Below are positions 59,971 through 64,000 of a stretch of DNA of 64,000 nucleotides, piece by piece. Every line of letters starts with the position of its first letter. The first letter of the stretch is position 1. This stretch comes from Nocardia aobensis NBRC 100429 (GTDB lineage Bacteria > Actinomycetota > Actinomycetes > Mycobacteriales > Mycobacteriaceae). The DNA is taken from contig NZ_BAFQ01000052.1 of NCBI RefSeq assembly GCF_000308375.1, positions 1 to 64,000 on the forward strand. Direction: 5' to 3'. Both the position numbers and the translations under genes were made by a program. Under the pieces are notes generated by a model. The model did no database searches and had not been told where the DNA came from. It worked only from the letters and a program-made list of their open reading frames with translations.

Positions 59971-60444
59971 CTACACCGACAGGTCGCGGCGCAACTTCGC
60001 CACATGCCCGGTCGCGCGCACGTTGTACTGCGCCACCTGGACGACGCCCTCCTCGTCGACGAGGAAGGTGGAGCGGATGACGCCGGTGATGCGCTTTCCG
60101 TACATCGTCTTCTCGCCGTAGGCGCCCCATTCCTGGAGCACTTCGCGCTCGGGATCGGACAGCAGCGGGAAGGTCAGCTTCTCGTTGTCCCGGAATTTCG
60201 CCAGTTTCGCGGGTTTGTCGGGCGAAATGCCGAGGACGTCGAGGCCGGCCTCGTTCAATTCGGCCAGGTTGTCGCGGAAGTCGCACGCCTGCTTGGTGCA
60301 GCCGGGCGTACTCGCGGCCGGGTAGAAGTAGACGATCACCTTGCGGCCGCGGTAGTCCGCCAGCGACACCGGCTTACCGTCGGCGTCGGGAAGCGTGAAA
60401 TCCGGCGCGGGGTCGCCGGGGCCGAGTTTTTTGGTATCGGTCAT
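59971..60444 (-). CDS. bcp: Thiol peroxidase, Bcp/PrxQ-type
   Basis: A 157-residue peroxiredoxin. The peroxidatic Cys49 is in STPGCTKQACDF, and the resolving Cys54 lies five residues later, as in PrxQ/Bcp enzymes. They reduce hydrogen peroxide and organic hydroperoxides with thioredoxin. The start at ATG 60444 has a TACCGT -10 at 60456-60451, six bases upstream, and no ribosome site, so a leaderless message is probable. It is divergent from the DUF3618 gene, an arrangement also found near fas in mycobacteria. Confidence 0.92.
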   Translation of the reverse strand: MTDTKKLGPGDPAPDFTLPDADGKPVSLADYRGRKVIVYFYPAASTPGCTKQACDFRDNLAELNEAGLDVLGISPDKPAKLAKFRDNEKLTFPLLSDPEREVLQEWGAYGEKTMYGKRITGVIRSTFLVDEEGVVQVAQYNVRATGHVAKLRRDLSV

Positions 60445-60544
60445 GCCAGCACGGTAGCCCACCGATGTGACAACGGACGCGACATCGGCGACGGCGGATA
60501 GACTCGACGGCCAGCGACCTACCGGAACGACAACAGGAGACAAT

Positions 60545-60769
60545 GTGGCGAGGGATACCGAGCACATCGAGCGGGAGATCGAAGCCGCGCGCAACCGGCT
60601 CGCGGGCACACTCGACGAGCTCGCGGTGCGGGCGGACCCGCAGCGGATCGCCGACAACACCAAGAAGGCCGTGGTGGCGAAGGTGAACGAGCCGAAGGTG
60701 AAGTACAGCCTGATCGGCGCGGGTGCTCTGGTCGGCGTGCTGGTGCTGATCAAGATCTTCCGCCGCTGA
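60545..60769 (+). CDS. DUF3618 membrane protein
   Basis: A 74-residue protein of the DUF3618 family. A helical IEREIEAARNRLAGTLDELAVRADP segment is followed by one C-terminal membrane helix (YSLIGAGALVGVLVLIKIF). GTG 60545 has AGGAGA five bases upstream; the longer frame would start inside the promoter region. It is divergent from bcp and ends at a bidirectional hairpin. The family's role in envelope function is not established. Confidence 0.82.
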   Translation: MARDTEHIEREIEAARNRLAGTLDELAVRADPQRIADNTKKAVVAKVNEPKVKYSLIGAGALVGVLVLIKIFRR

Positions 60770-60785
60770 CGCCGCAGAAACGACG

Positions 60786-60816
60786 GAACCCGGTGTGACA
60801 GTGTCACACCGGGTTC
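60786..60816. terminator. Bidirectional terminator
   Basis: A 13- to 15-bp stem around a CAGTG-type loop, followed by TTTG on the plus strand, lies between the DUF3618 gene and the Excalibur protein gene. Confidence 0.7.
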
Positions 60817-60845
60817 TTTGTCGTCTGCGGCGATTACCGCGCGGA

Positions 60846-61160
60846 TCAGACGGTCGGGCAGGCCATACCGGTGCCGTCGGGATCCAGGTGCGGCGAATAG
60901 CCGGGCTCACCACGGAACAGCGGGGCGCGACCCGCCGCCCGGGCCTCGTCACAGTTCTTGAACGTGCCTCCCGCCGAACCCGTCTGCGTCAGCCCTGCCG
61001 AGCCGGTGGCGCCGATGGCGTCATCGATACCGGAGGATCCGGTACCGGCGGAACCGGTGGGGATGAAACCGTCGGCCAGGGCGGACGGGGCGGTGGAGAC
61101 GATCGGGGCGGCGAGGGTGATCAAGCCCGCGCCGGTCACGATTAGCCTGCGAACGTTCAT
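60846..61160 (-). CDS. Exported Excalibur calcium-binding protein
   Basis: A 104-residue protein with a signal peptide (cleavage near ALA-DGF). A linker with repeated GSAG units follows. The C-terminal Excalibur domain is FKNCDEARAAGRAP...YSPHLDPDGTGMACP. The DxDGxGxAC end binds calcium in the family. Two cysteines in the domain would form a disulfide. It is a single gene close to the pirin gene. Function beyond calcium binding at the cell surface is unknown. Confidence 0.85.
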   Translation of the reverse strand: MNVRRLIVTGAGLITLAAPIVSTAPSALADGFIPTGSAGTGSSGIDDAIGATGSAGLTQTGSAGGTFKNCDEARAAGRAPLFRGEPGYSPHLDPDGTGMACPTV

Positions 61161-61288
61161 GTATTCCTCGATGTCAGCTGCGGTTGATACGGCGGACCGG
61201 CCGCACTCCCCGCGGTGGCAGGGCCGGAACCGCCGAGTCTACTGTTCTGATGGCGACCGCCGTTGTCAACCGCACGGCCGAGAGCCGC

Positions 61289-62266
61289 TTATTCACCCAG
61301 GCGGCGGCCCGTCATATGTTCCGCCGGAATACGTCCCATTCGTCCGGCCTCGAAATCGGTTACCGCGTCGATGATTTCCTGTTTGGAATTCATCACGAAC
61401 GGACCGTATTGCACGACCGGTTCGCGAATCGGCGCGCCGCCCAGCAGTAATACCTCGAATTGACCGGTGGGTCCCTCCTGGCGGTCGTCGGCGGTCAGCG
61501 CGACGGCCTCGCCGTGGCCGAGTACCGCCAGTTGTCCCTCGGTGAGGGCGCGGCCCTCGTCGCCGACGGTGCCGCTGCCGGCCAGCACGTAGGCCATCGC
61601 GGTGAACTCCTGCGGCCACGGCGTTTCCAGCCGCGCGCCGGGACTGATCGAGGCGTGCGCGTAGGCGATGGGCGTGTAGGTCGAGCCGGGGCCTTCATAT
61701 CCGCCGACGTTGCCGGCGATGATGCGGACGAGTGCGCCGCCGTCGTGGGAGGTGACCAGTGTCAGCTCGCTCGCGCGCAGATCCTGGTAGCGCGGGTCCG
61801 CCATCTTCAGCGACCGCGGCAGGTTGACCCACAGCTGCACACCGTGGAAGACGCCGCCCGAGATCACCAGTTCCTCGGCGGGTAGTTCGTCGTGCAGGAT
61901 GCCCGAGCCGGCGGTCATCCACTGGGTGTCGCCCTCGGCGATCGTTCCGCCGCCGCCGTTGGAATCGTGGTGAACCATGGTTCCGTCGATCATGTAGGTG
62001 ACGGTTTCGAAACCGCGGTGCGGATGCCACGGGGCGCCTTTGGCCTGGTAGGGCTCGTAGGCGACCGGGCCCATGTGGTCGAGCAGGATGAACGGGTCGG
62101 CGGTGCGCACATCGAGGCTCGGGAACGGCCGGCGCACCTCGAATCCGGCGCCCTCGAGTTGTTTGTGGGCGGTGGTCACGGTCCGGACCGGCCGCTGTCG
62201 CATGGTCTGCTCCGGGCGGGGCAGTCGCGGCAGCACCAGGATGTCGTCGACGGTGATCGCGGGCAT
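61289..62266 (-). CDS. Pirin-family protein
   Basis: A 325-residue bicupin. The metal-binding residues lie in DHMGPV, WHPHRGFETVTY and the HHD/GSGILHDE segment near residues 99-125; the C-terminal cupin is less conserved (GAPIREPVVQYGPFVMN). Some pirins act as quercetinases; others modulate regulators. It is divergent from a MarR gene across a 59-base region. An imperfect GGTTG/CAACC dyad is at 62283-62302, so the MarR protein probably controls it. Confidence 0.9.
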   Translation of the reverse strand: MPAITVDDILVLPRLPRPEQTMRQRPVRTVTTAHKQLEGAGFEVRRPFPSLDVRTADPFILLDHMGPVAYEPYQAKGAPWHPHRGFETVTYMIDGTMVHHDSNGGGGTIAEGDTQWMTAGSGILHDELPAEELVISGGVFHGVQLWVNLPRSLKMADPRYQDLRASELTLVTSHDGGALVRIIAGNVGGYEGPGSTYTPIAYAHASISPGARLETPWPQEFTAMAYVLAGSGTVGDEGRALTEGQLAVLGHGEAVALTADDRQEGPTGQFEVLLLGGAPIREPVVQYGPFVMNSKQEIIDAVTDFEAGRMGRIPAEHMTGRRLGE

Positions 62267-62312
62267 GATGTCCTCCTAGGCCGGTTGGTGTCCATGTCAA
62301 CCAATAACTCGG

Positions 62313-62318
62313 TAGGAT
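62313..62318 (+). promoter_or_regulatory. -10 hexamer of a leaderless MarR promoter
   Basis: TAGGAT is seven bases before ATG 62326, with no ribosome site between them. Confidence 0.55.
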
Positions 62319-62325
62319 CATTCCC

Positions 62326-62817
62326 ATGGTGCGGTGGCTGGACGAACAGGAGCAACAGACCTGGTCTGCGTACATCCGGCTGCGTCAGCGGCTCGACGCC
62401 GCGATGGCCGCCGGGCTCGCCCGCGACGGACTCTCGGTCTCCGATTACGAGATTCTGGTGGCGCTGTCCGGCGCGCACGAGGGGAGTGTGCGGGCCCGCG
62501 ACCTGGCCGCGCAGATCTGCTGGGACAAGAGCCGGCTGTCGAAGCATCTGGCGCGGATGGACAAGCGGGGGCTGGTGGTGCGCAGTCCGGCCGCCGACGA
62601 TGCGCGCGGCCGGCTGATCTGTCTCACCGATTCCGGTCGCCGGGCACTGGAACAGGCCGCGCCCCGGCATGTCGAATTGGTGCGGCGGCTGTTCGTCGAT
62701 CAGTTGAGCGATGTGGAGGCCCGGGCGCTGCGGTCTCTGTCGGACAAGGTCAGTGCGCGGGCCGAGAGCGACGCGGATGAACCCGGGAAGGTCGGCCGGC
62801 TCGATCCGTCGGAGTGA
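62326..62817 (+). CDS. MarR-family transcriptional regulator
   Basis: A 163-residue MarR protein. The winged helix spans about residues 55-105 (RDLAAQICWDKSRLSKHLARMDKRGLV, then the DDARGR wing). It is divergent from the pirin gene and probably represses it and itself; a leaderless promoter and a dyad are described separately. The C-terminal tail is acidic. Ligand unknown; pirin/MarR pairs usually respond to phenolic or flavonoid compounds. Confidence 0.88.
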   Translation: MVRWLDEQEQQTWSAYIRLRQRLDAAMAAGLARDGLSVSDYEILVALSGAHEGSVRARDLAAQICWDKSRLSKHLARMDKRGLVVRSPAADDARGRLICLTDSGRRALEQAAPRHVELVRRLFVDQLSDVEARALRSLSDKVSARAESDADEPGKVGRLDPSE

Positions 62818-62833
62818 GGTCCGACCCGGACGC

Positions 62834-63874
62834 TCACGTCTCGTCGGTGCCGTGCGGTCGTTCGAACTGCGTTCGCTTCCAATCGCCGAACGGTTCGTCG
62901 CGTTCCCGGACCGCCTCCCGGAAACCGGTAGTGGCCGAACGCAATTGGAAGGCATACCCTTCGCGGGTGTGCCGGGAGATACCGTCGAAGACGGTGCTGA
63001 CCATCCCGGAATTGGCGACGCCCTGAGCCAACAGTGAGCTGTTGAGCGCGAGTTTCGCCATGATCAGCTGATTGATCGGCATGCGCGAAATGCGTTGCAG
63101 CAGTTGTTCGGTGCGTTCGTCGAGCTCGTCCGCGGGGCAGGACTCCACGGCCAGGCCCCACTCTTCGGCCTGTCTACCGCTGAGGCAGTCGCCGGTGAAC
63201 AACAACCGCTTCGCCCTCTGATCGCCGAGCCGGTGCGCCCACATCCCCGCGGCCGGAATACCCCACACCCGGGTGGGGGGATAGCCGATCTTGGTGTCGT
63301 CGGCGCAGATGATCTGATCGCAGAACAGCGCGATATCGGTGCCGCCCGCGACGGCGAATCCGTGCAGTTTGGCGACCGTCGGCTTGTTCGCGTGCAGCAA
63401 GCTGGAGAAGCCGCGGTTGAACCGGCTCATCATCTGATAGTCGACCATGGGATCCCATGTGCCCCAAGGGTTGTGGTTGCGCGCCTGCACCACCGGATCG
63501 AGGACGGTTCCGGTCGTGGGCTGGGCCGACACGGTGGGGGACAGGCCGTTCTCCGCGAAGATCGAGAGGTCGTAGCCGCCGCAGAATCCCTTGCCGCGGC
63601 CCGAGACCACCATCACGCGCACGCGCGGATCGAGGTCTGCGCGTTCGACCGCGTGCGCGAGTTCGATCGGGGTATCGGCGGTGATGGCATTGCCGTGCTC
63701 GGGCCGGTCGAACGTGATGCGGGCGATGCGGCCGGTCACCTCGTAGGTGAGGGTGCGGTAGGCCGGGCCCTGCTCCGGTTCCGGACGGTCGGCGAACAGC
63801 GAGTCCGCACCGCTGGTCAGGTCCTCGCGCCAGGCCGCGGGCCGGGTGCCGGAGTGGTGCGCGTCGTCGGTCAC
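62834..63874 (-). CDS. Crotonase-family protein (enoyl-CoA hydratase-like, extended)
   Basis: A protein of about 346 residues with the crotonase fold: ITFDRPEHGNAIT near residue 55, the oxyanion strand GRGKGFCGGYDLS near residue 90 and the second, GFAVAGGTDIALF, near residue 175. An insert of about 40 residues (NGLSPTVSAQPTTGTVLDPVVQARNH) between them is unusual and marks a distinct subfamily. GTG 63874 is chosen because a 28-bp palindrome abuts it. The open frame continues upstream to the window edge but is not convincing. Function unassigned beyond acyl-CoA chemistry. Confidence 0.8.
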   Translation of the reverse strand: MTDDAHHSGTRPAAWREDLTSGADSLFADRPEPEQGPAYRTLTYEVTGRIARITFDRPEHGNAITADTPIELAHAVERADLDPRVRVMVVSGRGKGFCGGYDLSIFAENGLSPTVSAQPTTGTVLDPVVQARNHNPWGTWDPMVDYQMMSRFNRGFSSLLHANKPTVAKLHGFAVAGGTDIALFCDQIICADDTKIGYPPTRVWGIPAAGMWAHRLGDQRAKRLLFTGDCLSGRQAEEWGLAVESCPADELDERTEQLLQRISRMPINQLIMAKLALNSSLLAQGVANSGMVSTVFDGISRHTREGYAFQLRSATTGFREAVRERDEPFGDWKRTQFERPHGTDET

Positions 63875-63875
63875 C

Positions 63876-63903
63876 CAAGAAGTGAACTCCAGTTCACTTC
63901 TTG
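63876..63903 (-). promoter_or_regulatory. 28-bp palindrome at the crotonase start
   Basis: CAAGAAGTGAACT-CC-AGTTCACTTCTTG has thirteen-base perfect arms with a CC centre. It lies immediately before GTG 63874, where a bound repressor would cover the transcription start. It is typical of a TetR-type site in size and symmetry. Confidence 0.6.
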
Positions 63904-64000
63904 CTGTCAAGGGGGCGCGCGGTCCCGCAGGGTTCAGGGAGACGGGTTTGCGTCGTCGGCGAGCCAGGGCGTCACCGGCGGTTTGATCCACAGGATCTTC

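Overview
The window is high-GC actinobacterial DNA, most likely from Nocardia or a close mycolate-producing relative. The best evidence is a single-chain type I fatty acid synthase of about 3,116 residues followed by acpS, with bcp and a DUF3618 gene close by. That neighbourhood resembles the fas-acpS-bcp region of Mycobacterium tuberculosis. GTG and TTG starts, ATGA stop/start overlaps and probable leaderless promoters (TANNNT placed 6-8 bases before the start codon) also fit this group. The only RNA gene I can support is a tRNA-Leu(UAG).

Layout. 0.07-7.0 kb: assorted housekeeping and redox genes (a quinone-oxidoreductase-like MDR enzyme, a TetR regulator, an NDH-2-like flavoprotein, a TrmO/TsaA-like protein, a small secreted protein, a deleted AraC relic, and a divergent MarR/Old Yellow Enzyme pair). 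7.1-31.1 kb: a catabolic region that is the most interesting part of the window. 31.1-33.2 kb: small genes and decayed fragments (DUF1214, acyl-CoA dehydrogenase and AbrB remnants). 33.24-47.2 kb: a segment bounded by a 20-bp direct repeat of the tRNA-Leu 3' end, carrying an MFS pump, a GH3 glycosidase and a secreted hydrolase, an XRE regulator, a TetR-LVIVD-DUF305 operon and a four-gene lipid-type operon. 47.3-60.8 kb: the conserved fas-acpS-TetR-membrane protein-bcp-DUF3618 core. 60.8-64 kb: an Excalibur protein, a pirin/MarR divergent pair and a crotonase cut off from its upstream context by the window edge.

How the 7-31 kb region may work. Four transcription units carry copies of one 25-bp inverted repeat, AGTCAWWTGA-N5-TCAWWTGACT, in their promoters. 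In several of them the last base of the operator is the first base of the -10 hexamer. The units are: (1) MFS exporter/importer, seven-helix membrane protein and FAD amine-oxidase-like enzyme; (2) an HSL-type esterase divergent from an SCP2-like protein, a glutamine-synthetase-like ligase and a class I glutamine amidotransferase (PuuA/PuuD-like); (3) acyl-CoA ligase, crotonase, zinc alcohol dehydrogenase and aldehyde dehydrogenase, divergent from a TetR regulator; (4) a Baeyer-Villiger-type flavin monooxygenase, a 3-aminobutyryl-CoA ammonia-lyase-like protein, a second FAD oxidase/seven-helix pair, and a flavin amine oxidase. Together this looks like a co-regulated route for catabolism of an amine, perhaps alicyclic, using gamma-glutamylation, oxidation, ring or ketone oxygenation, ester hydrolysis and CoA-linked beta-oxidation. 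The substrate is not known from sequence, and the scheme is inference. The seven-helix protein, found twice next to the same FAD oxidase, is a family I do not recognise.
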